Shown here: piece after piece, positions 8,001-13,739 of the stretch | Position numbering within the stretch: position 1 is the stretch's first letter | How the letters are laid out: every line of letters begins with the position of its first letter | Translations under genes and position numbers: made by a program | The notes under the pieces: model-generated | The model's input: the letters and a program-made list of their open reading frames with translations, nothing else | What the model was told of the DNA's origin: nothing | Database searches by the model: none | Source of the DNA: an uncultured Lachnospiraceae bacterium | Lineage (GTDB): Bacteria > Bacillota > Clostridia > Lachnospirales > Lachnospiraceae | Reading direction: 5' to 3' | Length of the DNA: 17,256 nucleotides | NCBI GenBank assembly: GCA_937920345.1 | Contig: CALGVA010000063.1 | Location: forward strand, 1-17,256

Positions 8001-8293
8001 CGAGAAAAGTCAATAAAATTCAGCAGGAATCCCCTACGGTGATGGATCTGATTCTGGGACATAAAATCGACCTGGTGATCGATACGCCCACACAGGGACG
8101 GGACAGGAGCAGAGACGGTTTCCTGATCCGCAGGACGGCGATTGAGACCGGCGTCAACTGTATCACGGCCATGGACACTGCCGCGGCACTGGTATCCAGC
8201 CTGGAAAATGCGGCATCCGAGGCAGAGATGACGTTGATTGATATTGCGGGTATTGCCAGACGCGGGAAGCTTCGGTGTGTTCAGATACCTTAG
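5057..8293 (+). CDS. carB: carbamoyl phosphate synthase large subunit
   Basis: CarB makes carbamoyl phosphate from bicarbonate, ammonia supplied by CarA, and two ATP. I place the start at ATG 5057 (MPKNPNVKSVLVIGSGPIVIGQ), 6 bases after GGAG, rather than at an in-frame ATG at 5045; this gives 1078 residues, the usual length. Two homologous halves are visible, starting with VLVIGSGPIVIGQ and VLVLGSGPIRIGQ. Each has an ATP-grasp domain (YPVVLRPAYTLGGSGGG and YPVLVRPSYVLGGQGMQ; IEVNPRVSRSSALASKATG and IEVNPRSSRTVPYISKVTG). The last ~140 residues match the MGS-like allosteric domain (PKHKQMIITVKDADKGEA onward). No disruption is seen. It is the second gene of the operon; the structured spacer before it is unusual. 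Confidence 0.98.
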   Translation: MPKNPNVKSVLVIGSGPIVIGQAAEFDYAGTQACRSLKEEGMEVILVNSNPATIMTDGDIADKVYIEPLTTKVLEQIIMKEKPDSLLPNMGGQAGLNLGMELDESGFLAAHGVTLLGTTARTIKKAEDRLEFKETMEKIGEPCAPSLVVENIEDGVAFANKIGYPVVLRPAYTLGGSGGGIAHNQMELEEILANGLRLSRVGQVLVERCIAGWKEIEYEVMRDSAGNCITVCNMENIDPVGVHTGDSIVVAPSQTLGDKEYQMLRSSALNIINELGITGGCNVQFALHPTSFEYCVIEVNPRVSRSSALASKATGYPIAKVAAKIALGYTLDEIQNAITGKTYASFEPTLDYCVVKIPRLPFDKFITAKRTLTTQMKATGEVMSIANNFEGALMKAIRSLEQHVDCLRSYDFSALSVEELKERMKIVDDQRIYIIAEAIRKGISYDTIHEITMVDHWFIDKIAILTEMETALEQRPLTVELLKEAKRLEFPDTVIARLTGRTEEEIKKMRYDNGIVAAFKMVDTCAAEFAASTPYYYSVFGSETEVVETHPKKKVLVLGSGPIRIGQGIEFDYCSVHATWAFAKEGYETIIINNNPETVSTDFDIADKLYFEPLTPEDVENIVNVEKPDGAVVQFGGQTAIKLTESLMKMGVPILGTKAEDVDAAEDRELFDQILEETEIPRAAGGTVYTAEEAKAVANRLGYPVLVRPSYVLGGQGMQIALSDQEIEEFMAVINRYEQEHPILVDKYLQGKELEVDAVCDGTDILIPGIMEHIERTGVHSGDSISVYPAPTVSEKVKETIAEYSRRLAKALHVIGLINIQFIAMGDEVYVIEVNPRSSRTVPYISKVTGIPIVDLATEVIIGKKIRDLGYEPGLQPAADYYAVKMPVFSFEKIRGAEISLGPEMKSTGECLGIAKTFNEALYKAFLGAGVNLPKHKQMIITVKDADKGEAIEVARRFQKLGYIIYATRSTAAALNEAGVKARKVNKIQQESPTVMDLILGHKIDLVIDTPTQGRDRSRDGFLIRRTAIETGVNCITAMDTAAALVSSLENAASEAEMTLIDIAGIARRGKLRCVQIP

Positions 8294-8333
8294 CGGCAGT
8301 CTTCAGCAAATCATGGAAGTGTAGAGTATTCTT

Positions 8334-8339
8334 TATAAT
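8334..8339 (+). promoter_or_regulatory. possible -10 element for queH
   Basis: A perfect TATAAT lies 62 bases before the queH start, but the -35 position holds no good match. The carB-queH gap is 108 bases with no visible terminator, so queH may be read from this weak promoter or from carAB. Confidence 0.3.
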
Positions 8340-8401
8340 GGGCAGAATCGAGAAGCATCATTTAGGGGATTGCAAAGAATTGGTTTTGCAGCAGGAATTT
8401 T

Positions 8402-9139
8402 ATGAACAACAGAAATTATCAGAAGGAACTGGATAAAATCATAGATCGTATAGCAAAACAGCAGACGGGACGGCGGGAGGATTTCGTGGAAGACTATGCG
8501 CCGAGGCTCCTGCTTCACAGTTGTTGTGCGCCTTGCAGCAGCTATGTGCTGGAATATCTGCGGAACTATTTTCGGATCACGGTATTTTATTATAATCCAA
8601 ATATCACTGAGGACGAGGAGTATCGTAAGCGGGTGGCCGAGCAGAAGCGGCTGATTGAGGCATATAATGCCAAACTGCGGGAGCAGGCGGAAGGTGCAGT
8701 GGCATATCTGTCTGAACCGATGGAGCAGGAGAGGACAACTGCAGTGGCTTCAGGGCCGGAGCGGCGGGGCTATCTGATCGAAGTCATAGAGGGTGATTAT
8801 GAGCCGGAACGCTTCTTTGGCACGGCAAGAGGCTTAGAGCAGTGCCCGGAGGGCGGCGAGCGGTGTTTTGCCTGTTATGCGCTGAGACTTGGCGAGACGG
8901 CGAAGCGCGCCAGTGCAGGACATTATGATTATTTTACTACCACACTGTCCATCAGCCCGCTTAAGAATGCCGTCAAGCTGAACGAGATCGGGGAGCGGCT
9001 TTCGCAGGAATACGGTGTGGCGTGGCTGCCCTCGGATTTCAAGAAGAGAGACGGTTATAAGCGGTCCATTGAACTGTCGAAAGAATATGGTCTGTACAGA
9101 CAGGATTATTGCGGGTGTGTGTACTCCCGCAGATCCTGA
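8402..9139 (+). CDS. queH: epoxyqueuosine reductase, QueH family
   Basis: QueH carries out the last step of queuosine synthesis, reducing epoxyqueuosine in the tRNA wobble position to queuosine; it replaces QueG without cobalamin. The 245-residue product has the family's N-terminal LLLHSCCAPCSSYV motif (Cys41, Cys42, Cys45), the middle ERCFACYALRL motif (Cys155, Cys158) and the terminal CGC (237-239), with YFTTTLSISPLKN between. The Cys residues bind iron-sulphur and metal centres in the family. AGGA lies a few bases before the ATG at 8402. No other queuosine gene is in the window. It converges with the epimerase-like gene after 46 bases, with no clear terminator between them. Confidence 0.93.
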   Translation: MNNRNYQKELDKIIDRIAKQQTGRREDFVEDYAPRLLLHSCCAPCSSYVLEYLRNYFRITVFYYNPNITEDEEYRKRVAEQKRLIEAYNAKLREQAEGAVAYLSEPMEQERTTAVASGPERRGYLIEVIEGDYEPERFFGTARGLEQCPEGGERCFACYALRLGETAKRASAGHYDYFTTTLSISPLKNAVKLNEIGERLSQEYGVAWLPSDFKKRDGYKRSIELSKEYGLYRQDYCGCVYSRRS

Positions 9140-9185
9140 GAAAGATTCTGAAAGGCGGCACATAGACCAGATATTCAGATACAGG

Positions 9186-10097
9186 CTATGAGCGCTCTTT
9201 GAAAACGGAATCAATATATTCTATATAATTTTTACGGTTTACGAGGTCAGGATGTTTGATATACCAGTCAAAAGCCTCTTTCAGACCTTCTGCAAGCGGC
9301 TTCGTCTCAGGCAGCAGTTTTGTCTGCTCTGTTACATCCAGGCGATATTCGTAATCGTAAAAGCAGAAGTAGCTCCTCTGTTCGGTCCCGTCGCTTACAT
9401 GGGCAAATTCCGCCTCTTTTCCGGCTGTCCGGTAGCACAGGGAGACCCAGTCACGGATGGATATCATATCAGGATTTCCAACGTTAAAGATATGCCGGGC
9501 AGGTCTTTTTTCTAAAATGACATCCATAAACCGACACAAGTCATAAATATGGAAAAACTGCAGTTCCATCTTTCCGTCTCCGGGAAGGTAGAATTTCCTG
9601 TTTTGCAGGGCGCAGTCAAAGACAAAACTCTCCCGGTAGACATTGTTCATAGGGCCGTACAGATAGGGCGGACGCAGAATATAGGCGTCGGGATTCCGGC
9701 TTAGCAGTGCCTGCTCCGCAGCTGCCTTGTCGGTGCCGTAGGTTCCCCAGAACTTATTCTGTATCAGGGGTGTCTGTTCGGAGAAAGGCAGCGGGCTCTG
9801 CTCCGAGTAGACGGCGCCGGAACTGATCAGGATATAATCGTCATAACTCCCGACAGCGTCAAGCAGGCAGTTGATGTCAACTGCATTGTAGGCCGTAATA
9901 TCAAGAACTGCATCGAAGTGGTAAGCCTTCAGTTTGTCACCAGGGTCGTGCCTGTCTCCTTCGATCAGTGTGACACCTTCGGGCTGAGGTCTTGTGTTAC
10001 GATTTAAGACAAACACGCGGTATCCCTTTTGTGCATAATATACCGCGGCATAGCGGCTGACGAAGACAGTTCCGCCTGTGATGAGAATATTTTTCAT
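9186..10097 (-). CDS. NAD(P)-dependent epimerase/dehydratase-like (extended SDR)
   Basis: This 303-residue protein belongs to the extended short-chain dehydrogenase superfamily. The N-terminal nucleotide-binding site is ILITGGTVFVSR (residues 4-15), the GGT variant seen in atypical SDRs rather than classic GxxGxxG. Asp/Asn-containing LNRNTRP follows beta-strand 2. A Ser-rich ILISSGAVYSE and a catalytic YGTDK (Tyr120, Lys124) are present, so the YxxxK pair is intact. RPPYLYGP and FFHIYDLCRFMDVIL are typical substrate-side segments. It is probably a cytoplasmic sugar-nucleotide or related oxidoreductase, but the substrate cannot be read from sequence and no sugar-biosynthesis neighbours are present. 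On the minus strand AGGAG precedes the ATG at 10097. It is divergent from the antitoxin RNA promoter at 10148. Confidence 0.88.
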   Translation of the reverse strand: MKNILITGGTVFVSRYAAVYYAQKGYRVFVLNRNTRPQPEGVTLIEGDRHDPGDKLKAYHFDAVLDITAYNAVDINCLLDAVGSYDDYILISSGAVYSEQSPLPFSEQTPLIQNKFWGTYGTDKAAAEQALLSRNPDAYILRPPYLYGPMNNVYRESFVFDCALQNRKFYLPGDGKMELQFFHIYDLCRFMDVILEKRPARHIFNVGNPDMISIRDWVSLCYRTAGKEAEFAHVSDGTEQRSYFCFYDYEYRLDVTEQTKLLPETKPLAEGLKEAFDWYIKHPDLVNRKNYIEYIDSVFKERS

Positions 10098-10147
10098 AGT
10101 GAATACTCCTTATAACAGTTTTTTTTGCGCGATTTTGCGAAAAATAG

Positions 10148-10175
10148 TTGACATTATGAAAATAATTGCTATAAT
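10148..10175 (+). promoter_or_regulatory. strong promoter for the antitoxin-like RNA
   Basis: Perfect TTGACA (10148-10153) and perfect TATAAT (10170-10175) are separated by 16 bases. The predicted start is near 10182. There is no gene on this strand before the terminator at 10239-10278, so the product is a short RNA. Confidence 0.85.
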
Positions 10176-10181
10176 TATCTC

Positions 10182-10278
10182 ATAAAAGGTGCTGGCTGTA
10201 AAGCAAACGGTTCACCTTGGTTAATAGTTGCTAATCAGAAAAGCAACCATCACTTTTGGCTGGTGCGGTTGCTTTTTT
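10182..10278 (+). ncRNA. putative antisense antitoxin RNA (RatA-like)
   Basis: The transcript from the consensus promoter would run about 97 nt to the terminator at 10239-10278. It lies opposite the 3' end of the small toxin gene on the minus strand and overlaps its last ~9 codons, stop codon and terminator. This is the geometry of RatA/txpA and SR4/bsrG in Bacillus: antisense RNA pairing with the toxin mRNA 3' end leads to decay or a translation block. Near its 5' end it also contains cggttcacctt (10208-10218), a sequence repeated in inverted orientation in the toxin leader (see findings). The function is inferred from position and promoter strength. Confidence 0.7.
10239..10278. terminator. 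bidirectional terminator shared by toxin mRNA and antisense RNA
   Basis: aaaagcaacc (10239-10248) pairs with ggttgctttt (10267-10276), with an inner cac/gtg. The plus strand continues with six Ts (10273-10278). The minus strand reads ttttc after the stem, so it can also end the opposing transcript. Confidence 0.8.
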
Positions 10279-10411
10279 GATGTCTTTGTTTCCCGCAGGA
10301 TTGCTGTATACTGATCAAAGTAACAATAATGCTGATCATTGTCACTATAATACCAACAATTCCCAGGACTGTTTCGAACATCATATCTTGTACCTTTCGC
10401 GTATTTTCCAT
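10250..10411 (-). CDS. TxpA-like small hydrophobic toxin (type I)
   Basis: This 53-residue frame is below the usual size cut-off. ATG at 10411 (minus) is preceded 7 bases upstream by a perfect GGAGGTG (10425-10419). The product starts MENTRKVQDMMFETVLGIVG, continues with a single hydrophobic helix (about residues 14-35: VLGIVGIIVTMISIIVTLIS) and ends in a basic, polar tail (CGKQRHQKSNRTSQK). Size, FE-plus-helix start and basic tail match the putative holin-like toxin family of Firmicutes (TxpA, BsrG), which insert in the membrane. An opposing strong promoter and a shared terminator complete a type I module. The toxin leader contains TCACCT (10468-10463), which can pair with AGGTGA of its own binding site (10423-10418). 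Overlapping longer frames on both strands look like shadows. Confidence 0.82.
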   Translation of the reverse strand: MENTRKVQDMMFETVLGIVGIIVTMISIIVTLISIQQSCGKQRHQKSNRTSQK

Positions 10412-10502
10412 TATGTATCACCTCCGAATACAGGAAGTTCTCAAATGCAAAGATTTGGCAAAAGGTGAACCGCTTACCGTTTAGGGCACAAAATTCTTTT
10501 TA

Positions 10503-10531
10503 ATGACATTTGAAATGAATTATGGTAAAAT
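10503..10531 (+). promoter_or_regulatory. promoter of the phosphatase gene
   Basis: ATGACA (10503-10508) and TAAAAT (10526-10531) are separated by 17 bases; the start would be near 10538. An in-frame ATG at 10503 lies inside this promoter, which argues for translation from 10575. Confidence 0.55.
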
Positions 10532-10574
10532 ATGCATTGCTTATTACAGCAGATTTTATGAGGAGGGTATCCGC

Positions 10575-11141
10575 ATGAGTTCCTTATTGCAATCTACAAG
10601 AAATACGCGTGTGCTGCCGACGGGCGAAGTGCGGTATATCAGAAGCGATGTTCCAAAGATGCTGACCGGGCAGGAGATCCAGTGGCTGCTGGAGCATCAT
10701 GTAACAACACTCGTGGATCTGAGGTCGGAGGAGGAAGCTGCCGAAACCCCATGTTGTCTGAAAGGACAGGACGGGTTTCAATATTATCATCTTCCGGTTA
10801 CAGGCGGTGGTGATACGCCCAAATCACTGGAACATTTGCATACGGTATACCGGCAGATGGCAGATGAACAGATGGACAGGATCATTGATACCATCATGAA
10901 CGCGAAGTCCGGTGTGATGTATTTCTGTACGGCAGGGAAAGACCGTACCGGCGTCGTATCCGCGATTATTTTGAAAAGGCTTGGCTTCAGCGATGAAGTG
11001 ATTATCGATGATTATATGAAATCAAAGGATAATCTCATGGACATGCTCACAGCATATGTGGATGCCCACCCGGAAGTGGATCTTGAAATCATCACGCCGC
11101 ACCGGGAAAATATGGAACGGTTACTGAAGCAGATGTTATAA
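10575..11141 (+). CDS. protein tyrosine/serine phosphatase (CX5R family)
   Basis: The 188-residue product starts at ATG 10575, chosen because AGGAGGG (10561-10567) lies 7 bases upstream. Residues 118-126 (CTAGKDRTG) form the P-loop CX5R signature of cysteine-based phosphatases (Cys118, Arg124). A VDLRSEEEAAETP segment (47-59) precedes it, as in the Y_phosphatase3/Siw14-like family, where it carries the conserved DLR(S/T) motif. No signal peptide is seen, so it acts in the cytoplasm. The substrate may be a phosphoprotein, phosphoinositide or inositol phosphate and cannot be told. Its own promoter overlaps the 5' side of the toxin module on the opposite strand. The gene ends at 11141, directly before a tandem hairpin repeat. 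Confidence 0.9.
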   Translation: MSSLLQSTRNTRVLPTGEVRYIRSDVPKMLTGQEIQWLLEHHVTTLVDLRSEEEAAETPCCLKGQDGFQYYHLPVTGGGDTPKSLEHLHTVYRQMADEQMDRIIDTIMNAKSGVMYFCTAGKDRTGVVSAIILKRLGFSDEVIIDDYMKSKDNLMDMLTAYVDAHPEVDLEIITPHRENMERLLKQML

Positions 11142-11142
11142 A

Positions 11143-11299
11143 CGAGTTCGCGGAGCGAATCTCGCAAGGCAAATACTCCCGCAAATTCGAGTTCGCGGAG
11201 CGAATCTCGCAAAGGAAGTATTCCCGCAAATTCGAGTTCGCGGAGCGAATCTCGCAAAGGAAGCACTCCCGCAAATTCGAGTTCGCGGAGCGAATCTCG
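11143..11299 (+). repeat. four tandem 45-bp hairpin repeats upstream of argS
   Basis: A 22-base hairpin core (cgagttcgc, gga, then gcgaa-t-ctcg: nine base pairs with one bulged t) occurs at 11143-11164, 11188-11209, 11233-11254 and 11278-11299. The period is exactly 45 bp. The spacers are similar but diverged (for example ggaagtattcccgcaaatt against ggaagcactcccgcaaatt). The array starts 1 base after the phosphatase stop codon. Long open frames across it on the minus strand repeat every 15 residues and are artefacts of the tandem repeat. Confidence 0.9.
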
Positions 11300-11300
11300 T

Positions 11301-11329
11301 AAAGTAAATTTGCTTCGCAAATTTACTTT
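11301..11329 (+). other. perfect 13-bp hairpin before argS
   Basis: aaagtaaatttgc (11301-11313) pairs perfectly with gcaaatttacttt (11317-11329) around a ttc loop. It follows the repeat array directly and ends 20 bases before argS, near its ribosome binding site. There is no T-run, so it is not a typical terminator on this strand. Confidence 0.7.
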
Positions 11330-11349
11330 CAGGAAAGGACACATAAACA

Positions 11350-13131
11350 ATGCAGAAAATATTAGATTTGATTTCAGAAGAAATGAAAAAAGCATTCGAG
11401 GCGGCAGGCTACGACGCGGAACTGGGAAGGGTCACCCTGTCCAACAGGCCGGATCTTTGCGAGTATCAGTGTAACGGCGCCATGGCCGGTGCGAAGAAAT
11501 ACCATAAGGCGCCTCTTATGATCGCCCAGGAAGTGGCAGAGAAGCTTAACGAGAGCGACGTGCTTTCGGAGGTGGCTGCAGTGGCGCCGGGTTTCCTGAA
11601 TATGAAAGTGAAGGAGTCCTTTGTGCGGGATTATCTGCGGGAAATGCGTACTGCAGAGAAATTCGGTCTGCAGAAGCCGGAACAGGTGAAAAAGATCATT
11701 ATTGACTACGGCGGTCCAAATGTGGCGAAGCCGCTTCATGTAGGACATCTGCGTTCCGCGATCATAGGTGAGAGCATTAAGAGAATCTGCCGGTATGCGG
11801 GGCATGATATTATCGGTGATATTCACCTGGGAGACTGGGGACTGCAGATGGGCCTGATTATTACGGAACTGCAGAAGAGACAGCCTGATCTGGTCTATTT
11901 TGATGAGACTTACGAGGGAGAATATCCGGCGGAGGCGCCTTTTACCATTTCAGAGCTGGAAGAAATCTATCCGGCGGCCAGCGCTAAGTCTAAAGAGGAT
12001 GAGGCGTACAAAGCGGATGCGATGGAGGCCACTTTCAAATTGCAGAGCGGCGTCCGCGGTTACCGCGCGCTGTGGAAACATATTATCAATGTGTCCGTGG
12101 CCGATTTAAAGAAGAATTATGAGAATCTGAATGTGGATTTCGACCTTTGGAAAGGCGAGTCCGATGTGCATGATATTATTCCCGGCATGGTGGAAGAGAT
12201 GAAGAAAGGCGGCTATGCCTATGAAAGTGACGGCGCATTGGTGGTGGACGTGAAGAAAGAGACTGACACCAGGGAGGTGCCGCCCTGTATGATCCTGAAA
12301 TCAGACGGTGCGTCCCTCTATAATACGACCGATCTGGCTACCATCATGGACCGGATGGAGCATTACCATCCTGACAAGATGATTTATCTGACAGATAAAA
12401 GGCAGGAACTTTATTTCGAGCAGGTGTTCCGCTGTGCACGGAAGACCGGATTGGTCGATGAGGCTACGGAGCTTGTGCATATCGGTTTCGGAACCATGAA
12501 CGGCAAGGACGGTAAGCCTTTTAAGACAAGAGAAGGCGGCGTGATGCGTCTGGAAAACCTGATTCGTGAGATCAATGAAGAAATGATCCGCAAGATTCAG
12601 GAAAATGCCGGAACCAAGGGCTATGAGGTGGACATGGCGGAGGCCCGCGAGACGGCGAAGACCGTCGGGCTTGCGGCGATCAAGTACGGTGATCTGTCCA
12701 ATCAGGCTTCCAAAGATTATATATTTGATATGGACAGGTTTACTTCTTTCGAGGGAGATACCGGTCCGTATATCCTCTATACGATTGTACGGATCAAGTC
12801 AATTCTGGGTAAGTATACGGAGCAGGGAGGTACATTGACTGATATAGTCATAAATGAGGCTGTGAATGCATCCGAAAAGAGCCTGATGCTGGAAGTGGCA
12901 AAGTTTAACGCCATGATGGAAGCGGCCTGTGAGGAGATCGCACCCCACAGGATCTGCGCATATATTTATGATCTGGCCAACGCATTTAACCATTTCTATC
13001 ACGAGACCAAGATCCTTACAGAAGAGGACGGGCAGAAGAAGTCCGGGTGGATCGCACTGCTGATGCTGACCAGGGACGTTCTGGAAGTATGCATTGACCT
13101 GCTTGGTTTTTCGGCGCCGGAGAGGATGTAG
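11350..13131 (+). CDS. argS: arginyl-tRNA synthetase
   Basis: ArgRS charges tRNA-Arg with arginine; it is a class I enzyme that needs tRNA for amino acid activation. The 593-residue product has the class I HIGH-type motif HVGH (130-133) in PNVAKPLHVGHLRSAIIGE, the family segment DYGGPNVAKP, and GTMNGKDGKPFKTREGG in the place of the KMSK loop, as in many ArgRS. The N-terminal Add1-like domain (1-~100) and the C-terminal anticodon-binding domain (RFTSFEGDTGPYILYTIVRI and on to the end) are complete. Weak AGGAAAGG at 11331-11338 lies about 11 bases before the ATG. It follows a tandem hairpin array, and no T-box or own promoter is visible between the phosphatase and argS. The two genes may therefore be cotranscribed. 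Confidence 0.97.
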   Translation: MQKILDLISEEMKKAFEAAGYDAELGRVTLSNRPDLCEYQCNGAMAGAKKYHKAPLMIAQEVAEKLNESDVLSEVAAVAPGFLNMKVKESFVRDYLREMRTAEKFGLQKPEQVKKIIIDYGGPNVAKPLHVGHLRSAIIGESIKRICRYAGHDIIGDIHLGDWGLQMGLIITELQKRQPDLVYFDETYEGEYPAEAPFTISELEEIYPAASAKSKEDEAYKADAMEATFKLQSGVRGYRALWKHIINVSVADLKKNYENLNVDFDLWKGESDVHDIIPGMVEEMKKGGYAYESDGALVVDVKKETDTREVPPCMILKSDGASLYNTTDLATIMDRMEHYHPDKMIYLTDKRQELYFEQVFRCARKTGLVDEATELVHIGFGTMNGKDGKPFKTREGGVMRLENLIREINEEMIRKIQENAGTKGYEVDMAEARETAKTVGLAAIKYGDLSNQASKDYIFDMDRFTSFEGDTGPYILYTIVRIKSILGKYTEQGGTLTDIVINEAVNASEKSLMLEVAKFNAMMEAACEEIAPHRICAYIYDLANAFNHFYHETKILTEEDGQKKSGWIALLMLTRDVLEVCIDLLGFSAPERM

Positions 13132-13345
13132 AGTTCATAGATACTGCGGTTTTGTCCGGGCGGGGCCGGTAGGTATTCCGTATAATAACGGAAATGCTGT
13201 ATCTGGCAGTGTTTCCGAAATCATCTTTCGTCTGGACAAGCGGAATCTTGATATAGGATCAGAAGTTTATGGAATGGACAAGCATATCATTTCCTGTTGC
13301 TTTTTTTAAAAAACTATGTTACAGTATAGCAAATTCAATATTAAA
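13132..13345 (+). other. argS-lysS gap before the T-box
   Basis: This stretch has no gene. It contains one hairpin (ggaaatgctg/cagtgtttcc around 13190-13216, with two G-U pairs) and a weak hairpin ending in a run of seven Ts near 13300-13308 that may end argS transcription. No clear promoter with both elements could be read before the T-box. Confidence 0.4.
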
Positions 13346-13690
13346 AGCGATGAAGAGTGACAGTAGGTATCTGAAAATGTTACAGAGAGTCCCGTTAGCT
13401 GCAAAGGGATACATGGAAGGATATTCTGAGTAATCAGAGTTCTGGAAACAGAAGCGAACAAAGCCTTGGAGCTGCATACCGACTACACGCATTTTTGTGT
13501 GTTGAGATTATGATGGGAGTGCCCATTACAGCGCAGGAGTATCGATGTTTTATCCGTACTTTTTCAACTATGAGAATGGCACAGGAGACATCCGTACTTA
13601 TAAAGGCTTGTGTTGTGAAGCATAGGCGAACTAAGGTGGTACCACGGGTTATATCATCCCGTCCTTGGAAACAGGGACGGGATTTTTTGT
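13346..13690 (+). promoter_or_regulatory. lysine T-box leader of lysS
   Basis: The leader begins agcgatgaagag, the usual 5' end of T-box stem I, followed by agta and agagag motifs. The specifier region reads gaacAAAGcc (13456-13465): both AAA (13460-13462) and AAG (13461-13463) are lysine codons. The canonical T-box sequence aaggtggtaccacgg lies at 13633-13647. Its TGGT can pair with the ACCA end of uncharged tRNA-Lys. It ends in a terminator (13656-13688). I expect uncharged tRNA-Lys to favour antitermination and lysS expression. Confidence 0.9.
13656..13690 (+). terminator. T-box intrinsic terminator
   Basis: atcccgtcc (13656-13664) pairs with ggacgggat (13675-13683), followed by six Ts (13683-13688). 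The alternative antiterminator uses the upstream T-box sequence at 13633-13647. Confidence 0.88.
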
Positions 13691-13739
13691 GCTCAAAAAT
13701 ATCCATGTCCCGATAAAAAAACGAAAGGATGTGTGAATT

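Noticed and set aside
10221..10468. Longer open frames on both strands over the toxin module
   Set aside because: They lack proper ribosome binding sites and recognisable content. The 53-codon frame with GGAGGTG is the credible one.
10503..10574. Upstream ATG extension of the phosphatase
   Set aside because: The ATG at 10503 coincides with the -35 element of a promoter, while ATG 10575 has a strong AGGAGGG site.
11012..11395. Minus-strand frame with 15-residue repeats (RDSLRELEFAG type)
   Set aside because: The repeats are translations of the 45-bp hairpin array, and the frame runs into argS and the phosphatase antisense. No binding site.
13434..13716. Open frames on both strands inside the T-box leader
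   Set aside because: The region is a canonical T-box RNA; the frames are coincidental.
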